Source of the DNA: Selaginella tamariscina
Lineage: Eukaryota > Streptophyta > Lycopodiopsida > Selaginellales > Selaginellaceae
Assembly (NCBI GenBank): GCA_003024785.1
Contig: PUQB01000035.1
Coordinates: 1-64,000 of the forward strand
Direction: 5' to 3'
DNA length: 64,000 nucleotides
The translations under genes were made by a program, and so were the position numbers. Position 1 is the stretch's first letter, and every line of letters starts with the position of its first letter. Below, piece after piece: positions 1 to 12,179 of the stretch. Below the pieces are notes generated by a model that had not been told where the DNA came from, made no database searches, and worked only from the letters and a program-made list of their open reading frames with translations.

Positions 1-698
1 TACTCTCTTCCAATTCCCACCCAAAAACACTAGAAAACCTAATACCTTTTTCTTCCCATAAAAAAAGATACAAATAGCTATTTTCCACCCCAAAAAACAC
101 TAGAAAACCTAATACCTTTTTCTTCCCCGCACCTTCCTTTGTTCCTGATAACTGTAGCATATCCATAGAATTAGAATATTCCGTATATTTCATTATCACC
201 CTCAACTTCAATCAAGTATATCTCCTCAACGGCATCTCCGAATTGCATGAATTCAAGCTCTCTAAACTTCTCTTGGCAAGCTCTACCACTTCTCAGAAAG
301 ACTCCCCATTGAAATCTCACTCATCGAAGTGCCACCTTTACACCCTACTCAACCTAATATATCTCCACACACAAACATCTTTTGAACACTTTAACGACGT
401 ACATGTCATCTATCGACCTTTCCCTACTCATGAATATATTTTCCAAAACTTTCAAAAATTACCAAAATAACCCTCCAAGAATATACTAGAATATTCTATA
501 CGTAATGAATATTCTCTGCACGAACCAGCTTATCAGAGTTTTACTCTGCTTATCTGGTCTAATAACATGTACTTAACCCAAAAACAAAGAAAAACAAGAA
601 TTAAATATGAAAACCCCAAAATATTCCTCATATGCTTCAAAATAAAAGAAAAAGAAAGAAAATATCCTAAAAATTCTCTCTACACTATCCCCCCACCA
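1..698 (-). repeat. LTR of gypsy element A (3' LTR, cut by window edge)
   Basis: The reverse complement of this stretch matches 5597-6300 almost base for base, so the two form an LTR pair in opposite orientation. On the minus strand it begins TGGTGGGG just after a purine-rich tract (around 699-715), as a 3' LTR should. About 50-60 bp of its far end lies outside the window. A roughly 35-bp motif is repeated inside it near positions 25-125. The near-identity of the two copies suggests a recent insertion. Confidence 0.85.
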
Positions 699-3600
699 AG
701 CTTTTTCCGCCTCGGAAAATTAATTTAAAGGTGGAAAATAATGTTTAATCCTGGCTCCATTAATTCGAGTAGGTAGAGAGTTACCTTGGAAGTCTGCTAG
801 TTGAACAGACCCAATTTCAAACACCTTCTCCACCACATATGGCCTATCCACCTCATCTTCAACTTCCCAGGATGCTTCCAATACTTACTCTCAATAATAG
901 AACTTGCTCACCCTCTTTAAACCACTTTTTCTTCAGATGCTTATCATACCAGACTTTTCTGCGCTTCTGGATGGTCTCCCGAGCTTGAAGAGCAAGTAAT
1001 CTCTTCTCATCTAACTGTTCCAGCTCACTGAGTCGCCCTTGTAAGCTTCCTTCCCAGTCCAACTTCTCTTGAACAGCAATGCGCAGGGACGGTAACTCTA
1101 GCTCAATCGGCAACACAGCTTCATGTCCATACCAAGTTGGAATGGAGTAGCTCGAGTAGTCACCTTATAGGCTATCCGATATGCCCAAAGAGCATCATAC
1201 AGCCGCACATCCCAATCACTCCTAGAAGCATTCACTGTCTTGGTCAAAATACCACAACCAAAGTCTGATTGTCCTCTCCACTTGACCATTAGCTCGCGGG
1301 TGGTAAGGTGTTAGATCTTCTATGAGAGACTCCATACTTCTCGGTCAAGGTAGCCACCACATCATTGACAAAATGTGTTCCCCGGTCACTCACCAACTCT
1401 AAAGGGCAACCAAAACGCGTGATGATATTCTCATATAGAAACCTGGCCACACTGTCAAGTACCAAATCTGTGAAGGGTACTAGAAAACCGTCTTTCACTG
1501 TGGCATCATTAAGTTTTCTAAAATCCACAAATACATGAAGCTTACCACTCTTTTTAGGCACAATTACGATGGGAGAAAGCCACTCCATACCCTTCACCGC
1601 CACAATAAACCCAGCTGCTAAAAGTGCATCAATTTCTTCACGAACAACCCTTGAATAGTTCGGGTTCATCCTGTACGGTCTCTATCTCACTGTCCGTACA
1701 CCCTGTCTCAAGACAATTCGATGCATACAGAGCTGCTGAGATATACCACGCATTTCTTGATATGTCCATGCAAAAGCTTCTCGGTAAGTGGTAAACAACT
1801 TGTAATAACGCTCCTTCTCCACTCTTGGTAATTGGGATCCAATTTGCAAAAATTTAGGATCTTCACTCAGGCTCACGTTAATCTTTTTCACAGAAGGCTC
1901 CTTAACACGTTCAGCAACCCATGAATTAGCAAAAGCTGGCTCTTCCTTCAAGAGAAACTTCCCCTCTTCCCATGAGGAAAATCTTGAAGGGTACTCAGAA
2001 AAACCAGAAGCTGGATCCTCCTTCATGACTGGATGCTTCCTTTGTACAACTTCCTTGTGAGGCTGGTCATTTACCAATTTTGTCGGTTTAAAAATTGTTT
2101 TCCGCTTGACTTCAGTTAATACAGCAGTTGCTCCTTCTGGAGATGCACAAGCAACTTGGTCTGGCTGAGCTGAAGTGGAATAATGTACGTTAACATCTCC
2201 TTTTAGCCTCTTAGCAGCCTTCTTTTGCACTTGAATCGGCTTTCGAACCTCTTCTCGCCTCATCACATACTTTGGAAGTCCCTCAACCACATATCCACTT
2301 AATTCTTCAGGTAAACTCTTCCCTGAAATTCTGTCTCCCGACTAACCTCCATTTTAGAAGATTGTAGCATTGAACCATGTACTACATCTCCAAGGGATGA
2401 CATCATTGTATGCTCCTCACCTAGAGAAACATTTTTACCAAGGGAATTACCAAAATCGCTGGAACTAGTGGGCTTGCATTGCGACTAGGCACTGGTATAA
2501 CTTGCAACATATTACAATCCACAGCAACGGCCTGATTCATCCACTCAGCCAGATCTACACTTGAAGTATCATCAGAATAAGGTGGTCTAGCAAGCTTCTC
2601 ATAAGGAGAACGAACCACTGCCACTGCAGCTATTTCTTCCTCCTCTTCCGTCGAGCTAAACTCTTCTCCAGCACTCTCAGAACTTGAAGAAGTACTATCA
2701 TTTTCACCACTTGTTCGTGTGTAACGAGTGGATGAATCTTATGTAAGTGCACTTGCATACCCACACGTACGTTACCATCTTCAATATGTAACATACCAGT
2801 ACGCCAGTCATGCACTGCAGAAGCTTGTCTCAACCATGGCCGTCCAAGTAGCAATGGATAAGTGAACTTGCCATGTTCACTTCTCAAGACCACAAAGTCT
2901 ATGAAGAAACTGATACCAGCTATAGTCGTTTGCACACCAGTGACAATTCCAAGGGGCTGTACACGTCTTTGGTCTGCCATACGAACCATGAAATGAGCTG
3001 GTGCTGGTTCAGGTAAGCCTAACTTCTTATGTATGTGATCAAGCATAATATTAAACCTGAACCTCCATCTATGGTGCAGTCTTTGATGAGTTGCTCTTGT
3101 ATCTTCACATCAATGCATGGAGCATCATATCTGCAATAAGTGGCCATGCTTGGAATTCACCACTACCTCCTTATGACCACGTAAAGCTGTAGTTATAGCC
3201 TCCGACAAGTAGTGCTAACTCAAGTAACTGGCTGAATGTGATACTTGGTTGCTGATTTTCTAAATCTGCAAGTATGTCATATGGTACTTTGCTCTCCAAA
3301 TTCAGCACACGTTTAAACTTCCTTTGCCTTACTACTGGTTGTTTCCTAGGTTGAGCAGCCATCTCTTCCATAAATGGCTGAGTATCTGCAAGCGGTGGTA
3401 GCTCATGCTCTTCTAGAGTCCCATGATCCACCGTTGGATTCTCAAGAGAATATTCTGGAATTATATTTACTGGAATAGCCGACAAGGGTTGAGCTGCATG
3501 TTGTTGAGATCTTGTCTTCACTTGCAAGGGCAAATCGACTTGTCTCTTTCGATTTCTTTTCACTCTCTCTGGTTCTACAGCTTCTACAGATATAACCTAT

Positions 3601-4295
3601 GAGGTCAATGACAACCCCTTTCCTTCTCTGCAACTGTCGCCTTTTTTACAACTGGTAAGCGATAAGGACAAATTTCTTGAGTGTGGAGTCCTTGGGTGTT
3701 GCATATACCACAGATTGGCTGATACTCTACAGCTTGGCGGGGATTTGGACAATTGGGGGCAATATGTCCCCACTCCTTACAGCGGTAACATTGTGGAGGC
3801 CCTCCTCGCCGTCGCACAGCTGCTGGTTTAGAGGACGCTGGAGCTCTGTTGCATAGACTGGAGGTACGCTAGTTAAGTATGGCTGCACTTGATAACTTGG
3901 ATATCGTGCAGGTGCTACTGCTGGTGGCATGACAGGCGGTTGAGGTATCTGCAGACAGGCTGCAAGAGACGCCCTCCTACCTGCTGTGCTCTACCTTGCA
4001 GATAATAGCAATCATCGGTAGCATGATTGCTACGCCCACACACCTTACACTGCTGTGTCGGAGGTGCTAAACTTGCAGGAGTAGGACAATCAGCAGGGAG
4101 ATGTCCATAACCCTTGCATCTCACACACCACACATTGGTACGTTCCTTAACTTGCTGAGGACGCCTCTCTACTTCTTTAATCCAATTGATTTGTAGGTCA
4201 GTCATTTGCTTGGTGAGAGCTCCCAGGATATCTTCTTTCAAATTAGTAAGCTCTGAATGAGTAATAGCAGCATTGGAACTTGGTGGTGCATTGTC
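699..4295 (-). mobile_element. Ty3/gypsy element A, gag C-terminus and pol part
   Basis: Reading the minus strand from about 4295 downward, the parts come in gypsy order. A gag C-terminus has several CCHC zinc knuckles (about 4150-3600), followed by a retroviral-type aspartic protease region (about 3046-2630), a linker with the start of reverse transcriptase (about 2290-1500; the VPKKSGK and FVDFRKLNDAT motifs are visible), and integrase pieces (SDRGTHF core around 1400-1290). The purine tract and LTR follow. The pol region is incomplete and the reading frames are broken at several places, so this is a fossil. The N-terminal gag of the same family lies at 6360-7486 on the other strand. Confidence 0.85.
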
Positions 4296-5584
4296 GTACG
4301 TTACAACAATATACAAATATATGTTGTATATATAATAAAAACTGTTTAATATAACTTTCACTATAATAATAATAGATAACATTTATTTGACCGTAGGAAT
4401 GTTAATGGATATATTATTACTTTATCAATGTTAAAGTCGAAATGAAAGCTTAAAATTTGATAACAGGTAACAAAAAGCTGTTGAAACAAGGGAAGCTAGC
4501 CATGTTACTTTAGTTTGACATTACTATATATGCATTAGATATATAACCTATATATATTGTAAGTGAATCAATCAGTTTGTATTAATGGTATCGTCATTAG
4601 TTTTGCACACCAATAATCACACACAGGTGCGCACGCATGCATATGCATGTTTGTTACAGTCTGTGCATGTTCATAGCATTCGTATGTGCATTTATACAGA
4701 CCTCTATGTATATAGGAATATAGCTTTACATTATTTAAATTTATCTTAAAATTTATAAGAAAATTTCAAGCAATATAGTATTTTCTCTTTGTTTGAACTT
4801 TTAAACAATATTAAAAATTTAAATTAGCTGAAATGACTGAGACCTTAAACTAGTGCTACTTTAAATTACTTCTATACTTTTAATGCATATATATCTATTT
4901 CTCTCTCTCATTGTTGTACATATATTTGTTTTCCCATATACTTTACATAAACCCGCTCGAAAAACCATACTATTCTATATGTAGACAAGATAACAAGATG
5001 AATAACAGGAAAAAAGGGGAACAGCCATTTATTATGTAGATAGTATATAGAAAGAATGTTGTTAACTCCTAACGGGTTCATTAAGATTTATGTATTATAT
5101 AAATATTGTAAATAATTATTTAAAATAAGCATATATACAAGTGATCTCCTTTTTTTAATAAAACTAAAACACTAGGTGACCGTTTACTTAATTTTTATAG
5201 TTTAATCCTTACATATTTGTATCCCATCGAAACATCCATTTCACCTTGTTTAGGTATACTAGAAAGAAGAATTTTGAATTTGATATTATATTTAATATAA
5301 TTATGCAAAACGTACCTCATCCACCACCCTTATTTTATATATATTTTAAATATTTAAATAAAAAAATTCTTTAGGGTTAATACATTCTACTTATACACAT
5401 GATTTATTATAAATAAACTTTTTTAAATACATACTTCCACTTGGTTTTTAGTTTTTATTGTTTTGTTAATTAATTAAATTAATACAAAGAAAGCAATGGG
5501 TTGGGTGTCCCCTTAACAGGCTCTTTTCAAAAACATTATATAATCTTTTATTATATAACGATGAATAACCTTACTATTTCATTT
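4296..5584 (-). repeat. AT-rich repeat R1, inverted copy of 13594-14960
   Basis: From about 4373 to 5584 the sequence is the reverse complement of 13594-14960, including the motif CCCCTTAACAGGCTC and the run ending CGATGAATAACC. The first ~75 bp (4296-4373) instead match 14967-15045 in direct orientation, so there is an orientation switch within the feature. No coding potential is seen. It lies between the two parts of gypsy element A. Confidence 0.8.
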
Positions 5585-5596
5585 CATTATTCACAT

Positions 5597-6354
5597 TGGT
5601 GGGGATAGTGTAGAGAGAATTTTTAGGATATTTTCTTTCTTTTTCTTTTATTTTGAAGCATATGAGGAATATTTTGGGGTTTTCATATTTAATTCTTGTT
5701 TTTCTTTTGTTTTTGGGTTAAGTACATGTTATTAGACCAGATAAGCAGAGTAAAACTCTGATAAGCTGGTTCGTGCAGAGAATATTCATTACGTATAGAA
5801 TATTCTAGGTATATTCTTGAAGGGTTATTTTGGTAATTTTTGAAAGTTTTGGAAAATATATTCATGAGTAAGGAAAGGTCGATAGATGACATGTACGTCG
5901 TTAAAGTGTTCAAAAGATGTTTGTGTGTGGAGATATATTAGGTTGAGTAGGGTGTAAAGGTGGCACTTCGATGAGTGAGATTTCAATGGGGAGTCTTTTT
6001 GAGAAGTGGTAGAGCTTGCCAAGAGAAGTTTAGAGAGCTTGAATTCATGCAATTCGGAGATGCCTTTGAGGAGATATACTTGATTGAAGTTAAGGGTGAT
6101 AATGAAATATACGGAATATTTTGATTCTATGGATATGCTGCAGTTATCAGGAACAAAGGAAGAAAAAGGTATTAGGTTTTCTAGTGTTTTTTGGGGTGGA
6201 AAATAGCTATTTGATCTTTTTTATGGGAAGAAAAAGGTATTAGGTTTTCTAGTGTTTTTGGGTGGGAATTGGAAGAGAGTAATAGTGGATGTTCTTGTTG
6301 AACTTAATAAAAAGAATTAAATATTAATTATTTAGTAAGTGTGGTTAGGCTACA
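5597..6354 (+). repeat. LTR of gypsy element A (5' LTR)
   Basis: This 758-bp LTR starts TGGTGGGG and ends GGCTACA. It is followed within a few bases by TGGTTCCATTGCCGGGAC, which resembles the primer-binding region of Tat/Athila-type plant gypsy elements (TGGCGCCGTTGCCGGGGA). It matches the reverse complement of 1-698 with few differences. Confidence 0.85.
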
Positions 6355-7486
6355 ACATTTTTTTGGTTCCATTGCCGGGACACTGCCGAAGTCGTGTGCA
6401 GAAGAACCGAAGGGTGTGGTTGAAAAGCTTGGAGACATAGATTCTCAGCTATCTCCACCCACGAGGTTTGCTACGAGGAGTAGTGTATGTACCCTGGTGA
6501 GTTTACAGCAGAACAAAAGCTACAAAAGAAAAGAGAGAGAGATGATCGGTATTCTAAGAGAGCAGTGAGACAACCTGTACTCACTGAAGAACAACAAAGG
6601 ACAGTTGGTTTAACACGGACAGTTCAGTGTGTGGGGAGTGAGGAAGGCACATCGAGTACCTCTGTGTCTATACCCTCTTCACATATTACTACAGGAGTGG
6701 CTCTAGCTGTCCCGATGGCTAGTCCAACTGTTAATCCACCAATTAGCCCATCTCCAAGGCTAACACGGATGAAGTACCCTGTGTTTAATGGTACTGGTGA
6801 TCCAGATGCACATATGCAGACATTCCTTAATGTTGAGCAGGACGAATCAAGAAGCTTCAGATGCAGAGAGGCTTAGGCTCTTTCCAGGTACACTGAATGA
6901 AGGGGCTGCTGAATGGCTAGGAGTTGCTGAATTCTTTCATCTCTTGGCCAGCGCTTAAGTCTGCGTTTGAAGACCGTTTTAGACCGGTGGGCTTTGCTGA
7001 GAGGATCAATGATGAGCTAAGCTATATCAAGTTGCTTCCAGCAGAGAGCCTTCAAAGCTATATCAACAGATTCCAACGCCTGTTGCTCAAGAAGGATTAT
7101 CCTCCAGCTCCAAGTGAACAGGTGAAGTACTTTGTGGATGGGCTATCAGAGGAGCTTGCTTTCCATGTTCGTATCCAAAGTCCAAAGAACCTGTCAGAGG
7201 CCATTAGACATGCAGCTAACTGGGAACAAGCTAAGTTGTGCACACAACGTGCACAACCTCACCACACAATGCTACCTACAGTGGGGGGATACCACCATCC
7301 AATTCTCCCTACGCAGTTGTCTGTTCCAGTGGGTACAGTGGATTACAGTAGCTTGGGAGCATCGAGTTTGTTATCCATGGGAGGACCGCTAGCTTCTGTC
7401 TTGGAAAACCTAGATTATAGCAAGGCGTCGACCTTTGTGGGTACCACAATGCCACATCAACTTTCGGGCTCTAGCTATTAAATAGC
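6355..7486 (+). mobile_element. Ty3/gypsy element A, leader and gag N-terminal part
   Basis: After the primer-binding-like site there is a gag region on the plus strand. It encodes a retrotransposon gag (capsid-like) domain: motifs YPVFNGTGDPDAH around 6775-6815 and FEDRFRPVG, LQSYINRFQRL and FVDGLSEEL between 6960 and 7160. The zinc knuckles expected next are found only in the minus-strand part at 3600-4200. The frame is broken. Family and LTR agree with the minus-strand part, so both probably derive from one insertion later rearranged, though two insertions cannot be excluded. Confidence 0.8.
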
Positions 7487-9559
7487 AAATTATGGAATAT
7501 ATGTAATGCATAAATATATATAGTATATAAATTTAAATGTGTGTGTATATATATTATTTATGTGTTAATGCTTGATGTTCAATACTTGTAGCCTGTGTTA
7601 TTGCTTAATGTTCAATACTTGTAGCTCGTGTTGGTTTTAATGATCACTTTTTTATATAATTTTTTCAACTTTGTAATCCATTCTCCATTATTTATTTTGA
7701 CAATTTTTTGTTGTTCATTTTGAATTTACAATAAGTATTCCATTAGCAGTTTGAGTCGGTATAAATGCACATGATGATTTTTTAAAGTACTATAACAAGT
7801 CATTCTCCAATTATTGTGATGTATCCGTATTTTTTATTTTAAGCAAGTGCATAAATATAAAGAAGAACCTACAAATTTACATAAGTAATTAAAAACCTTA
7901 TTTAAACATATGATTTACGTAAAGTCTTTTTGTGCAACTCCTCTTGTACCTTGTTTAAGTGGGATCTCTGTTGTGTTTATATTAGATTTTTTTCACGATC
8001 CTTATTATTTGTTGGTAGGTCGTACAATAGTTTGAACTCAACTTGCATTTGTTAGACTCAATACCTCTAGCTTCACCAATCAAAATAGAAGTTAAATAAT
8101 AAAATAAGCCACTTCAATTGTAATGTCGTCCCATTTCACCATAATGAAGAACACGTGTCACACATTGTGATCCTTGTTGTGTAATTCTTACAGAAAGTCA
8201 ATTGTTTGCTTCCCATTGCTTGTGATATTTATAATTTCCTCTCTCTATTGTGCAAAAACAATGAGGCATGTTATAGTCATACAATGTTAAATACCCTAAG
8301 TTATGTAATGAAATATACATAAAATCACACATAGGTTCGTCGATGTGTCCTAAGTCATGTAATTAATTATGTATAAAATTAAACGGTGTAAAAAATATAT
8401 ATTAAAACACACGATTAACAATGTCAATACAAAAGAACTCCATTAAAATCCAACTCAACCTCCTGAACATTTAGTTACACAAAAAGTTATGTCCTTTAGT
8501 CAAAGTCATAAAAAAAGAAAACTTAAAAATAGCACATTCTAGCTTATTATAATATGTATGGATGCATGAGTATCTTTTGATATAAAGAGAGATGACTTGA
8601 CTAGTGAATTTAAAATTCCAATTTTAAACCCAATCTTGAGAGTAATTATGGATTTTAAGATGGTGAGCTGTGCTCGTGGAACCGTGTAAGAATAAATAGG
8701 TGCTAATTTAAAATAAAAAACCACCTAAACTAGATGTTTTTATATAAACTATTAAATTCAAGGAATGGGTTTCATATGCATATTATGATTATTTTAATGT
8801 GTGTGTTGCAAGTACAAATGTCAGAATGAGACAATTTTTTTTTAATATACAATATCTGGCTTATCGAGACTTAATAAAAAGAATATTACAATGTCATTTA
8901 TTATTAAATTTTAATATAAATTATACTTTAGCTAATATGTGGAATGACAAGGATGAAATTTTGTGGCTTTTATAAATTTCTTGCTGCACTTAGTCGCAAA
9001 AGTTTCCAGTCATAATACACGATCGTAAGGATTGTTTTAAGCACAAACTTTTCTCAAATAATGGCAATGTTATATAAGATCATGGGAGTTTGTTAACCTT
9101 GCCTTCACGTCTATATTTCTATATTACGGTTCTCATGTGAATATTTATAAGGATGGGTGCATTTTACAATATTTGCCATCACAATTATGTTAATTATTAG
9201 ATCGCTACTTTAGGTAAATGTAGGTTCTACTGCAATCTCTGTAATTTTGGGTTTGACCATAATGTATATAAATATATATTGTATTGTAATTGTCATAAGA
9301 ATCCGTCATATGGAAAGATCCAAAAGTGATAGAAATTAAGGCTTCCATAAAACAATATGCTTTTTGTTACACAGTTTCAATATGTATATTTCATGTAAAC
9401 TTTCGCCTTTTTTTTTTTCCTATTTCACTTAGTTATGTATGTTTTTTAATAATGATTTCTATATAATTTGTTTACAATGGATATAGATACATATCTCTTT
9501 TGTATATGTAGTATTGAGTATGTATTCACTGCTGAGATATAATAATATAGCTTAATATA
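7487..9559. other. AT-rich non-coding stretch
   Basis: No gene is seen. The first ~75 bp (7487-7560) match 15365-15445 in direct orientation, so this side of the gypsy relic also borders material found next to the second R1 copy. The rest is AT-rich with short open frames of low-complexity composition that I regard as chance. Confidence 0.5.
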
Positions 9560-9870
9560 TTTCACATAATACATTGCTTGATATTTCATCGGCATTTTCA
9601 TCATTTCCTCTACTTGTGCACATAAATAATCGTATAGCTATATGCACACACCTGCATATCGACGTACCTACACATACATGTATGCAAGATGCGTATGTGT
9701 ATATATAAACATAAATAATTTGTAAGGAGCTTGCACTAATCATACGAGCAAAAGCATGAGCTGCCTAGGGATCCCCATCTACATTAATACATACAAGTGC
9801 ATATAATAATACATGTGTATAATTTTATTACTGAACGAAATGAATTTTCAGCAGGCTTCATTAAGTATAC
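9560..9870 (-). pseudogene. Fragment of the SET methyltransferase gene
   Basis: Three blocks match the SET gene at 18.3-21.5 kb in the same order and on the same strand. The start of its exon 13 corresponds to about 9595-9620. Most of exon 12 corresponds to 9722-9770, where the translation AAHAFARM matches AARAFARV. The end of exon 11 corresponds to about 9828-9860. Parts of the intervening introns are also conserved, so this is a DNA-level duplicate and not a retrocopy. It is missing the rest of the gene and carries a frame break before the AAHAFARM segment. Confidence 0.7.
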
Positions 9871-10407
9871 AATTGTAATTATAACTTATTTTCTCATAGC
9901 ATGTTCTTAAACATTTATTTAGAGGGATCCCATACACAGTGATTTGTATATATATATATACATGAATACATTCTGTTATATTTTTTTTCTAATATATTTA
10001 ATGTAGAACTACCTTATCAAAGCTAGTGTTACTTAATGCTCCCTAATCACCATAACACACTTCAAACCACATGTGATTTAAAGTACGTTGGCATGATATA
10101 TTTATATTTATATGTAAATTAAACAGAGACAAACTACCTAAAATTTTTAATTTAATACAATAAAAGATTGTGCACTTCTGTTTTCTAATGGAATATCAGG
10201 TATACGATACATCGTACAAGGAACAACTATGTGTGTGCACGCACACACACGCACATCCACGTTTACATACACTTATCAAGCACGCGAATGCCTACGTGCA
10301 CTCTTACCACGTGCCTAGGCACCGTTGGATAAGAATGGCTTGCAATATAAATTTAGAACAATTAACCCTAGGCAATCACTTGAATTTCCTTTCTTTATTC
10401 CATAAGC
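9871..10407. other. Upstream region of the F-box gene
   Basis: No gene is seen. The region has AT-rich DNA and a CA/CG-rich tract near 10232-10260. A possible TATA-like AATATAAATT lies at about 10342, 65 bp before the ATG of the F-box gene. This is a weak guess. Confidence 0.3.
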
Positions 10408-11760
10408 ATGTATTGTAGCGCGGAGGAATCTAACTACGATGAATTGATTCTACAATTGGTATTCGAGTCTGGTAATTTAATTGATGCAAAGGATCTAGCA
10501 AGGCTTCCACTTCTTTCTCGCCATTGGAATCAACTTTGTGCACAAGTGCAACCATGTAGCTTGTCAATCCAAGTTTCTCGGTGCAAAAGTCAGCGGCTTG
10601 CAAATAAGATATGTACAAAGGCTCTTTTGTCTAGACAGGGGTTGAAACGAGTTACCGTCGATTTCACATGCGGTGGCATCCCGTCCAGTTACACCATTTT
10701 CAAATGCCTTGGTCAATTTACAGGGACATTGCAAGAGTTTGTATTGCCAATGTATAAGTGTAACTGCATTCGGCTCCAAACCCTAGTAAACAATTCCCCT
10801 TTCCTCGAGTCATTCAAGGTTTATGATATGACCTATGCATTACCAACTGACTCAAGCCTCGAGTTCAACAAGAAGAGTTTGAGATGCATATCAATGGAGG
10901 GTTATTCGCACGTACATGTCAAAATAAATTGCCCAAACTTGATGGAATTATCAATGAAGTTATCTTGTGACTCAAGCAATGTATACTTGACGGGCTGCAA
11001 CCAACTCAAGAGGATCAAAATTAAAGCAAAGAACTTTATTCATTCAACTTGCACTTTCGATCATCTAACTTATTTTAAGGCTTGCTCCACAAACATATCG
11101 GACGATATAATAAGGTGTGTGGTTCTTGAGACGCTAATATTGCAGTATTGTAAAGGTATCTCTTCTCCTTTGGAGATCTCAAGTACAACACTGAAGAAAT
11201 TGGATGTTCGTTGTTTGCATGGCCATGTTTTTGTGGGAGCTCCTAACCTAAGGGAGTTTATATGTCACAGCGTCCAAGGGGTTCGTCTAGTGGATTGTAA
11301 TAAGCTGGAAAAGATGGATACCGATGTTTGGTCAGATAGACTCGACATCAAAAGTTCAAACTTTGAGCGTCTAGAGCATGTTAGTCTCTGCAGGGTAGAC
11401 GGAAAAACAAGTGATGTCCTTCTCAATTTTCCTGCTCTACGTACCCTTACTTTGAGTGATCATTACATGGGACATGAGAGACTTACTTCCTTAACCATAT
11501 GTAGCAACACACTTACTAAATTGGATACTTGGATGTTGTCCGATATGAATGTTACAATAACAGCACCTATGCTACTCGAGTTGAGCTTACGTGGACGTGG
11601 AAGAGTCGCAATTCATGCCCATAACTTGAAGTATGCCACTCTATCAGGAAATTACGATTTCAGCTTTGTGGGCCATCACTACAAGCTAGCTGATCTCAAG
11701 TTAACTAATGTTAACATGAGTGGTGCATTACATATTAGACTATGCGACAAAAATATGTAG
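10408..11760 (+). CDS. F-box/LRR-like protein, single exon
   Basis: A 450-codon uninterrupted frame, the longest host reading frame in the window. Residues about 10-50 resemble an F-box (ELILQLVF, then DLARLPLLSRHWNQLC). The rest is a chain of leucine-rich segments spaced 20-30 residues apart (LKRIKIKAKNF, LETLILQYCKGI, LKKLDVRCL, LRTLTLSDHY), as in plant F-box/LRR substrate receptors of SCF ubiquitin ligases. That role is inferred from family, not shown. The start is the first ATG of the frame, 27 bp after the C-rich stretch ending TTTCTTTATTCC. The LRR pattern continues in another frame from about 11720 to 11956 (LRKILNVLPLEKLLLYGSG), so a frameshift near 11735 has probably removed about 70 C-terminal residues. 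It may be a shortened working gene or an early pseudogene. Confidence 0.7.
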   Translation: MYCSAEESNYDELILQLVFESGNLIDAKDLARLPLLSRHWNQLCAQVQPCSLSIQVSRCKSQRLANKICTKALLSRQGLKRVTVDFTCGGIPSSYTIFKCLGQFTGTLQEFVLPMYKCNCIRLQTLVNNSPFLESFKVYDMTYALPTDSSLEFNKKSLRCISMEGYSHVHVKINCPNLMELSMKLSCDSSNVYLTGCNQLKRIKIKAKNFIHSTCTFDHLTYFKACSTNISDDIIRCVVLETLILQYCKGISSPLEISSTTLKKLDVRCLHGHVFVGAPNLREFICHSVQGVRLVDCNKLEKMDTDVWSDRLDIKSSNFERLEHVSLCRVDGKTSDVLLNFPALRTLTLSDHYMGHERLTSLTICSNTLTKLDTWMLSDMNVTITAPMLLELSLRGRGRVAIHAHNLKYATLSGNYDFSFVGHHYKLADLKLTNVNMSGALHIRLCDKNM

Positions 11761-11956
11761 ATTGGAACTGCGTGCTACTTACTTGAACAAGAGCACTTTG
11801 AGAAAGATCTTGAACGTGTTGCCTTTAGAAAAGTTATTGTTGTATGGGAGTGGATGCGTGGATAGGAGGATTAGGAAAGTTTGCCATGCTGGATATACAA
11901 TGCACCAGAAACGGGTGCGTGGTGCTTTCCATGAAATAATTTACTCAAGGAAATAA

Positions 11957-12136
11957 AGTTTCTATTTCATTAGTAACAAATTATATTGTGTTCCGCACAC
12001 AAAATGATATCTTTATTATTAGTGTTGACTACAAGTTAATTGTTACAGCTCTTAACCCAACTCTCTCACACACACAACGGTTCACAAACCAACATGCTAT
12101 ATAGCATACTAGAGTCCTTACATGCATATAAAATGT

Positions 12137-12179
<43 letters not shown>

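Noticed and set aside
243-470. Open frame of 75 codons, repeated at 5825-6052
   Set aside because: It lies inside the LTR pair of gypsy element A; the repetition is that of the LTR and the peptide resembles no protein.
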